From the NCBI RefSeq assembly GCF_000719865.1, contig NZ_JOID01000007.1, forward strand, positions 186,001-250,000: a stretch of DNA of 64,000 nucleotides, read 5' to 3'. The notes beneath the pieces were generated by a model. That model saw only the letters and a program-made list of their open reading frames with translations. It was not told the DNA's origin and made no database searches. The stretch comes from Streptomyces albus subsp. albus (GTDB lineage Bacteria; Actinomycetota; Actinomycetes; Streptomycetales; Streptomycetaceae). The translations under genes and the position numbers were made by a program. Shown here piece by piece: positions 43,541 through 54,905 of this stretch; the first letter of the stretch is position 1, and the number at the start of each line of letters is the position of its first letter.

Positions 43541-43727
43541 GCGCGATTCCCGATTCCTGTCGTCCGGCCGGTGCGGATCAGCGTATTCCCCGGCTCACGG
43601 CGGGCAACCGCTCGGCGCGCGAACGGACGCGGTGTGGGCCACGGTGGGGGGAAGGCGTCCACGCGGGAACGCGCGCACGCGGAACGGATAAAGGATGCCG
43701 GAGGGCCGAGGACGGAAGGGACGCGCT

Positions 43728-44753
43728 ATGGAACCGGTGGCGGCACTGGACCGGATCGCCTTTCTGCTGGAGCGCGCCCAGGCCCCCACCTACCGGGTGC
43801 GGGCCTTCCGCACCGCCTCGGCCGTTCTCGCGGAGATGCCCGGCGAGGAGGTGGCGCGGCGGGCCGCGGCCGGTTCGCTGGAGGCGGTGAAGGGCATCGG
43901 GCCCAAGACCGCGAAGGTCGTGCGCGAGGCGCTCGGCGGCGGAGTGCCCGGCTATCTGGAGCGGCTGGAGGCGGAGTCGGCCGACCCGCTCGCGGCGGGC
44001 GGCGCGGACCTGCGCGCCGCCCTGCGCGGCGACTGCCATCTGCACTCGGACTGGTCCGACGGGGGCAGCCCGATCGAGGACATGGCGCTGACGGCGGCCG
44101 CCCTGGGCCACGCGTGGGCGGTGCTCACGGACCACTCCCCCCGGCTGACGGTCGCCCGCGGCCTGTCCGCCGAGCGGCTGCGCGAACAGCTCGGCGTGGT
44201 CGCGGAACTCAACGAGCGGCTGGCGCCGTTCCGGCTGCTGACCGGCATCGAGTGCGACATCCTCGCCGACGGCTCCCTCGACCAGGAGCCGGAACTGCTG
44301 GACCGGCTCGATCTGGTGGTGGCCTCGGTCCACTCCAAACTGGCCATGGACGAGGCGGCGATGACCCGCCGGATGGTCCGCGCGGTGCGCAACCCGCTCG
44401 TCGACGTGCTCGGCCACTGCACGGGGCGGCTGCTCTCCGGCCGGGGCCGCCCGCCCTCGCGGTTCGATCCGGAGAAGGTCTTCGCCGCCTGCGCCGAGTC
44501 GGGCACCGCCGTCGAGATCAACTGCCGCCCGGAGCGGCTGGACCCGCCGCGCGCGCTGCTCCGCCGGGCGGTGGACGCCGGGGTGCTGTTCGCCGTGGAC
44601 ACCGACGCCCACGCGCCCGGCCAGCTGGACTGGCAGCCGTACGGCTGCGCCCGGGCGGAGGAGTGCGGCGTCCCCGCCGGGCGGGTCGTCAACACCTGGA
44701 CGGCGGACGGCCTGCTGGAGTGGACGCGCACCCGGCGGCCGCCCGGCGGGTGA
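43728..44753 (+). CDS. PolX-like PHP-domain phosphoesterase with helix-hairpin-helix
   Basis: A 341-residue protein. The N-terminal helices resemble the polymerase X 8-kDa domain (LERAQAPTYRVRAFRTAS) followed by a helix-hairpin-helix, LEAVKGIGPKTAKVVREAL. From about residue 100 there is a PHP domain with metal-binding motifs DCHLHSDWSDGG, LTDHSPR, GIECDILADG, VVASVHSK, DVLGHCTGRL and a final DTDAHAPGQL. The nucleotidyltransferase domain of true PolX is missing. It could act as a 3' exonuclease or phosphatase in DNA repair, or as a histidinol-phosphatase-like enzyme. ATG 43728 has GGAAGGG upstream. A hairpin overlaps its stop codon. Confidence 0.88.
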   Translation: MEPVAALDRIAFLLERAQAPTYRVRAFRTASAVLAEMPGEEVARRAAAGSLEAVKGIGPKTAKVVREALGGGVPGYLERLEAESADPLAAGGADLRAALRGDCHLHSDWSDGGSPIEDMALTAAALGHAWAVLTDHSPRLTVARGLSAERLREQLGVVAELNERLAPFRLLTGIECDILADGSLDQEPELLDRLDLVVASVHSKLAMDEAAMTRRMVRAVRNPLVDVLGHCTGRLLSGRGRPPSRFDPEKVFAACAESGTAVEINCRPERLDPPRALLRRAVDAGVLFAVDTDAHAPGQLDWQPYGCARAEECGVPAGRVVNTWTADGLLEWTRTRRPPGG

Positions 44754-44766
44754 CGGGCGGCCGCCG
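44733..44766 (+). terminator. Hairpin overlapping the PHP gene stop codon
   Basis: Perfect 13-base arms CGGCGGCCGCCCG (44733-44745) and its complement (44754-44766); the TGA stop (44751-44753) is in the 8-base loop. Confidence 0.7.
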
Positions 44767-45078
44767 CTGTTTCGGACGGGGCACGGACGGTTACCGACAC
44801 CCTGTCCGGGGCGGGGCGGACCGGGGACGCCAGGGTTCCGGGTCCCGTGATCCGGGTCCCGGCGTCCGGCGTCCGGGTTCCGGGTCCCGTGATCCGGGTC
44901 CCGGCGTCCGGCGTCCGGGGTACGGGGTCCGGGGTCCGGGGTTCCGCGCCCGCCCGTTCCGCCGGTCCGTCCCCGCTCCCCCCGCTTCCCCGTTCCCCCC
45001 GTCCCGTCCCCGTCTCCGTCCGTCCCCGTCCCATGCCGTCCGCCCGTCCGTCCGCCGGCCGGGCGACCGGGAGGCCCC
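44754..45078. other. 325-base leader region of the molybdo-flavoenzyme operon
   Basis: It contains the 42-base direct repeat (44835-44918) and then, from about 44950 to 45060, a strikingly pyrimidine-rich tract of CCGTCC/CCCGTTCC type on the plus strand. No operator or promoter was recognised with confidence. Confidence 0.55.
44835..44918. repeat. 42-base direct repeat, two adjacent copies
   Basis: Copies 44835-44876 and 44877-44918 are identical by eye and start GTTCCGGGTCCCGTGATCCG. Each unit contains internal TCCGGGTCCC and CGTCCGG sub-repeats. The copies are upstream of the oxidoreductase operon. Confidence 0.9.
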
Positions 45079-45678
45079 ATGACCGCACCGGCGCACACCA
45101 CGCCCGTGACCACCCCCATCACGCTCCACGTCAACGGGGAGCCCCGGGACCTGGTGGTCGACAACCGCGCCACGGTGCTCGACGTGCTGCGCGAGCGGCT
45201 GGACCTCACGGGCGCCAAGAAGGGCTGCGACCACGGGCAGTGCGGCGCCTGCACGGTGCTCGTCGGCGGGACGCGGATGAACAGCTGCCTGCTGCTGGCT
45301 GTCGCCCACGACGGCGCCCGGATCACCACGGTCGAGGGGCTGGCCTCCGGCGATCCCGCCCGGGGCGGCCGGCTGCACCCGCTGCAGGAGGCGTTCCTCG
45401 ACCGCGACGCCTACCAGTGCGGCTACTGCACCCCCGGCCAGCTCTGCTCAGCGGCCGGGGCGCTCCAGGAGATGGGCGCGGGCCGGCCCAGCGCCGTGAC
45501 GCCGGCGGACCATCCGTCCGGCCTGCCGGTGCCGGCGGACGACGCGGAGATCCGGGAGCGGATGAGCGGCAACCTCTGCCGCTGCGGCGCGTACGGGGGC
45601 ATCGTCCGCGCGGTCCGCGACGTGGCGCACACCGGGACCGCGCCCGGCGGCCGTGCCACCGAGGGCGGCGCCTGGTGA
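45079..45678 (+). CDS. Molybdo-flavoenzyme iron-sulfur subunit (PaoA/YagT-like)
   Basis: A 199-residue [2Fe-2S] subunit of the xanthine oxidase family. The plant-type cluster ligands are in KKGCDHGQCGACTVLV and the partner Cys in MNSCLLLAVAH. The second cluster is bound by YQCGYCTPGQLCSA and SGNLCRCGAYGGIVRAV. It passes electrons from the molybdenum site to FAD. The N-terminus (MTAPAHTTPVTTP) shows no twin-arginine signal, so the enzyme should be cytoplasmic. Its stop overlaps the next start (GTGA). Confidence 0.94.
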   Translation: MTAPAHTTPVTTPITLHVNGEPRDLVVDNRATVLDVLRERLDLTGAKKGCDHGQCGACTVLVGGTRMNSCLLLAVAHDGARITTVEGLASGDPARGGRLHPLQEAFLDRDAYQCGYCTPGQLCSAAGALQEMGAGRPSAVTPADHPSGLPVPADDAEIRERMSGNLCRCGAYGGIVRAVRDVAHTGTAPGGRATEGGAW

Positions 45679-46733
45679 AACCGTTCCGCTTCGAACGCGC
45701 GACCGACGCAGAGGCGGCCGTGACCGCGCTGGGCTCCTCACCCCGCGCCCGCTATCTGGGCGGCGGCACCAATCTCGTCGACCTGATGAAGCTCGGGGTC
45801 GAGCAGCCCGACCTGCTGGTCGACGTAACCGCCCTGCCGCACACCGCCGTCGAGCACACCTCCGCCGGCGGTCTGCTGATCGGCGCCGCCGTGCGCAACA
45901 GCGACCTGGCCGCCGACCACGCCGTGCGCACCCGTTATCCCGCCCTGTCCCAGGCCCTGCTGGCCGGCGCGTCCGGTCAGCTGCGCAACGCGGCGACGGT
46001 CGGCGGCAATCTGCTCCAGCGCACCCGCTGCCCGTACTTCCAGGATCCCGGCAAGCCCTGCAACAAGCGGGAGCCGGGGACGGGATGCCCGGCACGCGAG
46101 GGGGCGCACCGCGAGCTGGCCGTGCTCGGCGCCTCGCCGTCCTGCGTCGCCACCCACCCCTCCGACATGGCCGTCGCCCTGACCGCGCTGGACGCCCGGG
46201 TGCACGTGCGGAGCCGGGCGGGGACCCGTACGGTGCCGGTGGCCGGGCTGCACCGGCTGCCCGGTGACAGTCCGGAGCACGACACCGTGCTGGAGCACGG
46301 CGACCTGATCACGCATGTCGAGCTGGGCGCGGTGCCGGAGGCGGCGGACTCCGTCTACCGCAAGGTGCGCGACCGGGCCTCGTACAGCTTCGCTCTGGTG
46401 TCCGTGGCGGCCGCGCTGCGGGTGGACGGCGGTTTCGTCCGCCGGGTGCGGCTGGCCTTCGGCGGGGTCGCCGCCCGGCCGTGGCGGGCCCGGACGGCCG
46501 AGGAGCGGCTGCTGGGGGCGCCGGCCGGCGCCGAGTCCTTCGCGCGGGCCGTCGACGCCGAACTCGCCCCGGCCGAGCCGCTGCGCGACAACGCCTTCAA
46601 GGTGCCGCTGCTGCGCTCACTCACCGTGCGCACCCTGGCCGAACTGGCCGAACGGGCCGAGCCGTCCGGGCGGGCGGGCCTCCGGCCCGGGGACGACGGG
46701 CCGCACCCCGAGGGACCGTGGGAGACGCCATGA
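45675..46733 (+). CDS. Molybdo-flavoenzyme FAD subunit (PaoB/YagS-like)
   Basis: A 352-residue FAD-binding subunit. It has YLGGGTNLVDLMKLG (pyrophosphate contact), IGAAVRNSDLAADHAV, LRNAATVGGNLLQRTRCPYF and a C-terminal CO_deh_flav_C region (ASYSFALVSVAAAL). A Cys cluster, RCPYFQDPGKPCNKREPGTGC, matches the extra [4Fe-4S]-binding insert of E. coli PaoB/YagS and is not found in ordinary xanthine dehydrogenases. The operon is therefore assigned to the aldehyde-oxidoreductase subgroup. The GTG start at 45675 is set by the 4-base overlap with the iron-sulfur gene. Confidence 0.93.
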   Translation: MKPFRFERATDAEAAVTALGSSPRARYLGGGTNLVDLMKLGVEQPDLLVDVTALPHTAVEHTSAGGLLIGAAVRNSDLAADHAVRTRYPALSQALLAGASGQLRNAATVGGNLLQRTRCPYFQDPGKPCNKREPGTGCPAREGAHRELAVLGASPSCVATHPSDMAVALTALDARVHVRSRAGTRTVPVAGLHRLPGDSPEHDTVLEHGDLITHVELGAVPEAADSVYRKVRDRASYSFALVSVAAALRVDGGFVRRVRLAFGGVAARPWRARTAEERLLGAPAGAESFARAVDAELAPAEPLRDNAFKVPLLRSLTVRTLAELAERAEPSGRAGLRPGDDGPHPEGPWETP

Positions 46734-48970
46734 GCGGAGACCGAAACGCGCACGGTGACGGGAACGACAGGCGTCTGCCCGGTGACGCCGGACCCGTGCC
46801 CGGGAACGCCGGACCCGTGCCCGGTGCCGCGCCCCGGCCCGGGGCACGGCGCCCCGGCAGAACCCCGCTCGGCGAGCCCGTGGCCCGGCTGGAGGGCCGC
46901 GAGAAGGTCACCGGCTCGGCCCGGTACGCCACGGAGCACCCCGTCGAGGGCTGCGCGTACGCCTGGCCCGTGCCCGCCGCCGTCGCCCGCGGCGAGATCA
47001 CGGCGGTCGACACGGCCGCCGCCCTGGCCGGGCCCGGTGTGCTCGCCGTGCTCAGCCATGAGAACGCGCCCCGGCTCGGCGACCCGGGCGACGCGACGCT
47101 GCTCGTCCTCCAGTCGCCGCGGGTCGCGCACCGCGGGCAGTACGTGGCGCTCGCCGTGGCCGAGACCCTGGAGGCGGCACGTGCGGCGGCCGCCGCGGTG
47201 CGCGTGGAGTACGCGGCCGAGCCGCACGACGCGCGCTTCGCCGCGGACCACCCCGGGATGTACGCGCCGGAGCGGGCCAACGGCGGTGTCCCGGCCGACC
47301 GGGTGCGCGGGGACTTCGGCATGGCGTTCGACGCCTCGGAGATCCGCTTCCGGGCGACGTACCGCGTTCCGCCGCTGCACAACCATCCGCTGGAGCCGCA
47401 CGCCGCCACCGCGCTCTGGATCGGCCCGCGGCTGCGCGTCTACGACTCCAGCCAGGGCGCGGCCCCCGTACGGGAGGCCCTGGCCGCCCTCTTCGGGACG
47501 GACGAGGAGATGGTCACCGTCGTCTCGGAGCACGTCGGCGGCGGCTTCGGCTCCAAGGGCACCCCGCGCCCCCACGCCGTGCTGGCGGCGATGGCCGCCC
47601 GCGTGACCGGCCGCCCTGTCAAACTGGCGCTCCCCCGCCACCAGTTGGCGGGCATCGTGGGCCACCGGCCGGCGACGGAGCACCGGGTGTGCCTCGGCGC
47701 CGACGGCATGGGGCGCATCTCGGCGCTGTCCCACGAGGTGTTCACCTACAGCTCCACCCTGGTGGAGTTCACCGAGCAGGCCGCGACCCCCGGCCGCTTC
47801 ATGTACGCCAGCCCGCACAGCCGTACGACACACCGGCTCACCCGGCTCGACGTCCCGACGCCGTCCTGGATGCGGGCCCCCGGCGAATGCCCGGGCATGT
47901 TCGCGCTGGAGTCGGCGATGGATGAACTGGCGATCGCCTGCGGGCTCGACCCGGTGGAGCTCCGGCTGCGCAACGACACCGCGAAGGAGCCGGACTCCGG
48001 GCGCCCGTTCAGCAGCCGGCTGCTGGCCGAGTGCCTGCGGGAGGGGGCGGACCGGTTCGGCTGGCGGGACCGCGACCCGCGGCCGGGCACGCGCGTCGAG
48101 GGGCGGCTGCTGATCGGCACCGGAGTGGCCGCCTCCGGCCACCCGGCGAGCGTGGCCCCCGCGGCGGCGGAGGCCCGTGCCGACGCCGGGGGCGGCTACC
48201 GGGTGCGGATCGACGCCACGGACATCGGCACCGGGGCCCGTACGGTGCTCGCGCAGATCGCGGCCGACGCGCTGGACGCGCCCCTGGACCTGGTGCGGAT
48301 CGAGATCGGCAGCAGCGATCTGCCGCAGGCCCCGGTGGCGGGCGGCTCCTCGGGCACCGCGTCCTGGGGCTGGGCGGTGCACAAGGCCTGCCGGGAACTG
48401 CGCCACGAGCTGGCGCTGCGCGGCGGGACGCCGCCGGAGACCGGCCTGACGGTGCGCGCCGACACGGCGGAGGAGATCGCGGTCCGCACACGGGAGTACG
48501 CGCGGCGGGCCTTCGGAGCCCAGTTCGCCGAGGTGCAGGTGGACATGGACACCGGGGAGACCCGGGTGCGGCGGCTGCTCGGCGTGTTCGCCGCCGGGCG
48601 CATCCTCAACCCGCGCACGGCGCGTTCGCAGCTCGCCGGCGGGATGGTGATGGGCCTGTCGATGGGGCTGATGGAACACAGCACCCTGGACCCGGAGTTC
48701 GGCGATTTCACGGAACGGGACCTGGCGCTGTACCCCGTGGCCACCTGCGCCGACGTGCCGGACATCGAGGTGCGCTGGCTGGCGGAGGAGGACGGCCGGC
48801 TCAACCCGATGGGCTCCAAGGGCATCGGGGAGATCGGCGCGGTGGGCACGGCGGCGGCGGTGACCAACGCCGTACACCACGCCACGGGAGTGCGCGTCCG
48901 CGACCTGCCGGTCCTCCCCGAGAAGCTGCTGCCGGGCCTGGCCGCCCGGCAGCGCGGCGCGGCGGTCTGA
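46730..48970 (+). CDS. Molybdopterin-binding catalytic subunit (PaoC/YagR-like)
   Basis: A 746-residue large subunit. After a Gly/Pro-rich leader of 45 residues, the aldehyde-oxidase hammerhead domain starts at EPVARLEGREKVTGSARYAT. Molybdopterin-binding motifs follow: EHVGGGFGSKG, MRAPGECPGMFALESAMDEL, GGSSGTASWGWAVHKA, and the active-site Glu in SKGIGEIGAVGTAAAV. It would hydroxylate aldehydes or heterocycles at the Mo site. ATG 46730 overlaps the FAD gene by four bases. The operon lacks a dedicated PaoD/XdhC-type maturation gene within the window. Confidence 0.93.
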   Translation: MSGDRNAHGDGNDRRLPGDAGPVPGNAGPVPGAAPRPGARRPGRTPLGEPVARLEGREKVTGSARYATEHPVEGCAYAWPVPAAVARGEITAVDTAAALAGPGVLAVLSHENAPRLGDPGDATLLVLQSPRVAHRGQYVALAVAETLEAARAAAAAVRVEYAAEPHDARFAADHPGMYAPERANGGVPADRVRGDFGMAFDASEIRFRATYRVPPLHNHPLEPHAATALWIGPRLRVYDSSQGAAPVREALAALFGTDEEMVTVVSEHVGGGFGSKGTPRPHAVLAAMAARVTGRPVKLALPRHQLAGIVGHRPATEHRVCLGADGMGRISALSHEVFTYSSTLVEFTEQAATPGRFMYASPHSRTTHRLTRLDVPTPSWMRAPGECPGMFALESAMDELAIACGLDPVELRLRNDTAKEPDSGRPFSSRLLAECLREGADRFGWRDRDPRPGTRVEGRLLIGTGVAASGHPASVAPAAAEARADAGGGYRVRIDATDIGTGARTVLAQIAADALDAPLDLVRIEIGSSDLPQAPVAGGSSGTASWGWAVHKACRELRHELALRGGTPPETGLTVRADTAEEIAVRTREYARRAFGAQFAEVQVDMDTGETRVRRLLGVFAAGRILNPRTARSQLAGGMVMGLSMGLMEHSTLDPEFGDFTERDLALYPVATCADVPDIEVRWLAEEDGRLNPMGSKGIGEIGAVGTAAAVTNAVHHATGVRVRDLPVLPEKLLPGLAARQRGAAV

Positions 48971-49128
48971 GACGGGCGCGATCTCCGCGGAGCGGTGGGC
49001 GGTCGCGGATCAGCGGTGCCGGGCGCCGCGGATCCGGGGGAGGCGGCGGAAGCGCCCGGGCCGCGAGGCGGTGGGGGCGGGCAGAGCGGTTGGGCGGAGC
49101 AGAGGGCGGTGCTCGATGGGAGAGGGAC

Positions 49129-49150
49129 GGCGGTGCGTGCCCGCACCGCC
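49129..49150. terminator. Hairpin between the Mo-enzyme operon and the Rpf-M23 gene
   Basis: Perfect 9-base arms GGCGGTGCG (49129-49137) and CGCACCGCC (49142-49150) with a TGCC loop, between convergent genes. Confidence 0.6.
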
Positions 49151-49194
49151 ACCGCCCCCGGTTCCGTCCGTGCCCCGGCCGGACCGCGCCCGGA

Positions 49195-52376
<3,182 letters not shown>

Positions 52377-52856
52377 CGGAGGAGGAATGTCCGCCAAGCG
52401 TTCGGCGGAACAGCGGCAAACGTAAGCGCTCTGATTTCACCGAGGCAAGGAGAAGTCGGACAGCCCGGTGTTTACCGGCGGTATTCGCGGGGATGGCGTG
52501 ACGCGGTGCGCACGCGCCCCAGCAAAGAGCGACGAAAAACCTCGCGGTTCGGCGCCCGGAAACAGCAGAGGGTTACATCCTCGACGGAACAGCGGCATCC
52601 CGATGCAATGCGTCACCATTCCGCCGGGCATTCTGTGAAGCGCGTCACCGACGGGCGTTTTGTCCGTTTTGACGGGGTCCCGGGATGCGGTGAACCGGTG
52701 GGCGGAGTGATGACCGGAGCGGTGGGCGGAGCAATGGCCGGTGTGGTGGCCAGGCCCCCCGCCCCGCCCCCGCGGCCGCCGTCTACGATCATGGTCACCG
52801 GCCGCCGGGACCCTCCCGGGCCGTCTCCCGGACCCGGCCGGCGGAGGAAGGGCGCC
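52377..52856. other. 480-base region between the riboswitch and cbiZ
   Basis: No gene was recognised. Around 52440-52640 it is less GC-rich than its surroundings and probably contains the paralogue 2 promoter. From 52690 to 52760 it has a repetitive GGCGGAGTGATGACCGG-like stretch. Confidence 0.5.
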
Positions 52857-53621
52857 GTGACCACCACACCCCTGCCGCGCGCCGCGGCCGGCCCCGCACC
52901 CGCCCTGCTGCGGGCCGAGCGGCTGGCCCGCACCGAGGACGGAGCCTGCCGCCATCTGCTGCTGTGGCGCGCCGGGCCGGGCTGGCGGATGGCCAGCAGC
53001 GCGGTCCTGGGCGGCGGCCTCGGTGAGCGCGGCTGGGTGCTCAACGCCCAGGTGCGCCCCGGCTACACCCGGACCGACCCCGGCCGTCATCTGGCCGGGC
53101 TGGCCCGGGACGCCGGGCTGACCGGGCCCGGCGTGGGTCTGATGACGGCGGCCGAGGTCGACGCGTGCACGCGCGCCGCCGACGGCGGGGTGGAGGCGCT
53201 GGTCACCACGGGCATCGGCGTCTCCGGCTGGGCCGCCTCCCCCGCCCCGGGGTCCCCGGCCGCGCCGCCGCCGGGGACGATCAACATCGTCGTCGCCGTA
53301 CCGGCTCCGCTGAGCGACGCGGCGCTGGTCAACGCCGTGGCCACGGTCACCGAGGCCAAGGTCCAGGCCCTGCTGGAGGCGGGCTTCGACTGCTCCGGAA
53401 CCCCCTCGGACGCGGTGTGCGTCGCGGCCCGCGCCGCCCGGCCCGGCGAGGAGGAGGAAGCGTTCGGCGGGCCGCGCTCCCTCTGGGGCGCCCGGCTGGC
53501 CCGGGCGGTCCACGCCGCCGTGGGCGAGGGCGCCCGGCGGGAGCGGGAGCGCGTGGCGGGAGGCCGCGAGGGGCCGGCGCCGCATCCCCGCACCCTGCCG
53601 GGCTGCCGCGCGGAGATCTGA
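52857..53621 (+). CDS. cbiZ: Adenosylcobinamide amidohydrolase
   Basis: A 254-residue protein with CbiZ signatures: LLLWRAGPGWRMASSAVLGG, RGWVLNAQVRPGYTRTDPGR and the highly conserved GPGVGLMTAAEVDACTRAADGGVEA... VTTGIG, then INIVVAVPAPLSDAALVNAV and GTPSDAVCVAARA. CbiZ removes the aminopropanol or nucleotide-loop side of cobinamides so that salvaged corrinoids can re-enter cobalamin synthesis. GTG 52857 has GGAGGAAG seven bases upstream. No cobalamin riboswitch or other cob gene is adjacent. Confidence 0.9.
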   Translation: MTTTPLPRAAAGPAPALLRAERLARTEDGACRHLLLWRAGPGWRMASSAVLGGGLGERGWVLNAQVRPGYTRTDPGRHLAGLARDAGLTGPGVGLMTAAEVDACTRAADGGVEALVTTGIGVSGWAASPAPGSPAAPPPGTINIVVAVPAPLSDAALVNAVATVTEAKVQALLEAGFDCSGTPSDAVCVAARAARPGEEEEAFGGPRSLWGARLARAVHAAVGEGARRERERVAGGREGPAPHPRTLPGCRAEI

Positions 53622-53686
53622 GCCGCCGCCCCGGGAGCCCGGAAGCCCTCCGCCCCGGAAGCCGGTGGTGACGGTGGCCGTGCCCT

Positions 53687-54718
53687 TCACAGCGGGGCCA
53701 GCATCTGCCGGCGGGCGGCGGGGTCCACGTCGTCGATCCAGCGCGCGGCGCCGTCGAGCACGGAGGAGCGCGGCGCCCCGGCGAGATGGACGGTCATGCC
53801 GATGGCCCGCCCCAGCCGGTCCGGGAGTCCGTCGAAGAGCGCCCCGCCGCCCGTGACGACGAGCCCGCGCTCCACAATGTCGTCCGCGACGCCGCCGGGG
53901 CAGTTGCCGATGGCGGCGACGACCAGCCGGGCGATGCGCCCGATCTCCGGCTCGATGAGGTCCCGCAGCTCCCCCGCCGCGACCGAGACGGTTTTCGGCA
54001 GATCGGTGACGCGGTCCCGGCCGCGGACCGGAAGCCGGGTGCCGGGCGCGGTCTCCGCCACCCGCCCCAGGCCGGTCTTGACGGCCTCGGCCGCGACCGT
54101 GCTCAGCGCCAGGGTGTGCTCGCGCTGGAGATGGGTGACCAGCGCGGAGGTCACGGCGTCGCCCGCGACCGGCGAGGACTCGGCGGCGACGAGGGTCCCG
54201 AAGGCGAAGGCGCAGATCTCCGTGGTCCCGGCGCCGATGTCCACGATCATGGTGCCGCCGGAGTCCCAGAGCGGCAGCCCGGCGCCCAGCGCCGCGAGCA
54301 TCCCCTTGGGCAGCAGCCGCACCCAGCGGGCCCCGGCCTGGAGCAGCACCTCCTCGGCAGCGATCCGCTGCACCTCGGTGGCGGAGGCGGGGACGCCCGT
54401 CACGACCCCGGGCGGCAGCAGTCCCCGCCGGGAGGGACCGCCGCCGCCCAGCGCGTGCCGGAGCAGCAGGGCGGCCGCGTCGAAGTCCGTGACCACACCG
54501 CGGCTGAGCGGCACGACGGCCTCGATGTCGGGCGGAGTGCGGCCGAGGATGCGGCCCGCCTGGTCGCCGACGGCCACCACCTGGCGGGACGCGGCGGTCA
54601 CCGCGATGACGGACGCGCCGTCGTAGCGGTGGGTTCCCCGCGGTCCGCGGACACGGATGCGGGAGGTGCCGAGGTCCACCGCTACGGGCGGTCCGCCGGA
54701 GGTGCGGGACCAGCGCAT
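53687..54718 (-). CDS. MreB-like actin homologue
   Basis: A 343-residue actin-fold protein. It has phosphate 1 AVDLGTSRIRVRGPRG, connect 1-like GVVTDFDAAALLLRHAL, phosphate 2 MIVDIGAGTTEICAF, adenosine motif GLVVTGGGALFDGLPDRL and connect 2-like AIGMTVHLAGAP. It diverges from the chromosomal MreB/Mbl (for example a short N-terminus and changed subunit-contact regions) and stands alone, without mreCD. It therefore resembles the extra MreB-like proteins of Streptomyces used in spore-wall or stress-related wall synthesis. It is convergent with cbiZ and ATG 54718 has GAAAGGACT upstream. Confidence 0.88.
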   Translation of the reverse strand: MRWSRTSGGPPVAVDLGTSRIRVRGPRGTHRYDGASVIAVTAASRQVVAVGDQAGRILGRTPPDIEAVVPLSRGVVTDFDAAALLLRHALGGGGPSRRGLLPPGVVTGVPASATEVQRIAAEEVLLQAGARWVRLLPKGMLAALGAGLPLWDSGGTMIVDIGAGTTEICAFAFGTLVAAESSPVAGDAVTSALVTHLQREHTLALSTVAAEAVKTGLGRVAETAPGTRLPVRGRDRVTDLPKTVSVAAGELRDLIEPEIGRIARLVVAAIGNCPGGVADDIVERGLVVTGGGALFDGLPDRLGRAIGMTVHLAGAPRSSVLDGAARWIDDVDPAARRQMLAPL

Positions 54719-54846
54719 GGGGAGTCCTTTCCGGACGGCTGCTCTCCGGTCAGACTCGCGCGGGCGGGCCCGGCGGCGGGCGAGGCGCTCCCCGCGCTCC
54801 CTCGAAAGTGTGATGATCAGCCTGCGCCGACTGCCCGCACGGGCAC

Positions 54847-54890
54847 GGCGGGGCCCCGGCCCGGGAAACCCGGGGCGGGGGCCCCCGCCG
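54847..54890 (-). terminator. Imperfect hairpin after the gnd gene
   Basis: A GC-only stem with small bulges, CGGCGGGGCCCCGGCCCGGG pairing with the complement across an AAA loop, 15 bases beyond the gnd stop in its direction of transcription. Confidence 0.55.
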
Positions 54891-54905
54891 CGGGCCGTCC
54901 CGGAC

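Noticed and set aside
44835..44918. Possible CRISPR fragment
   Set aside because: The two 42-base copies are directly adjacent with no spacer, and no cas gene is present.
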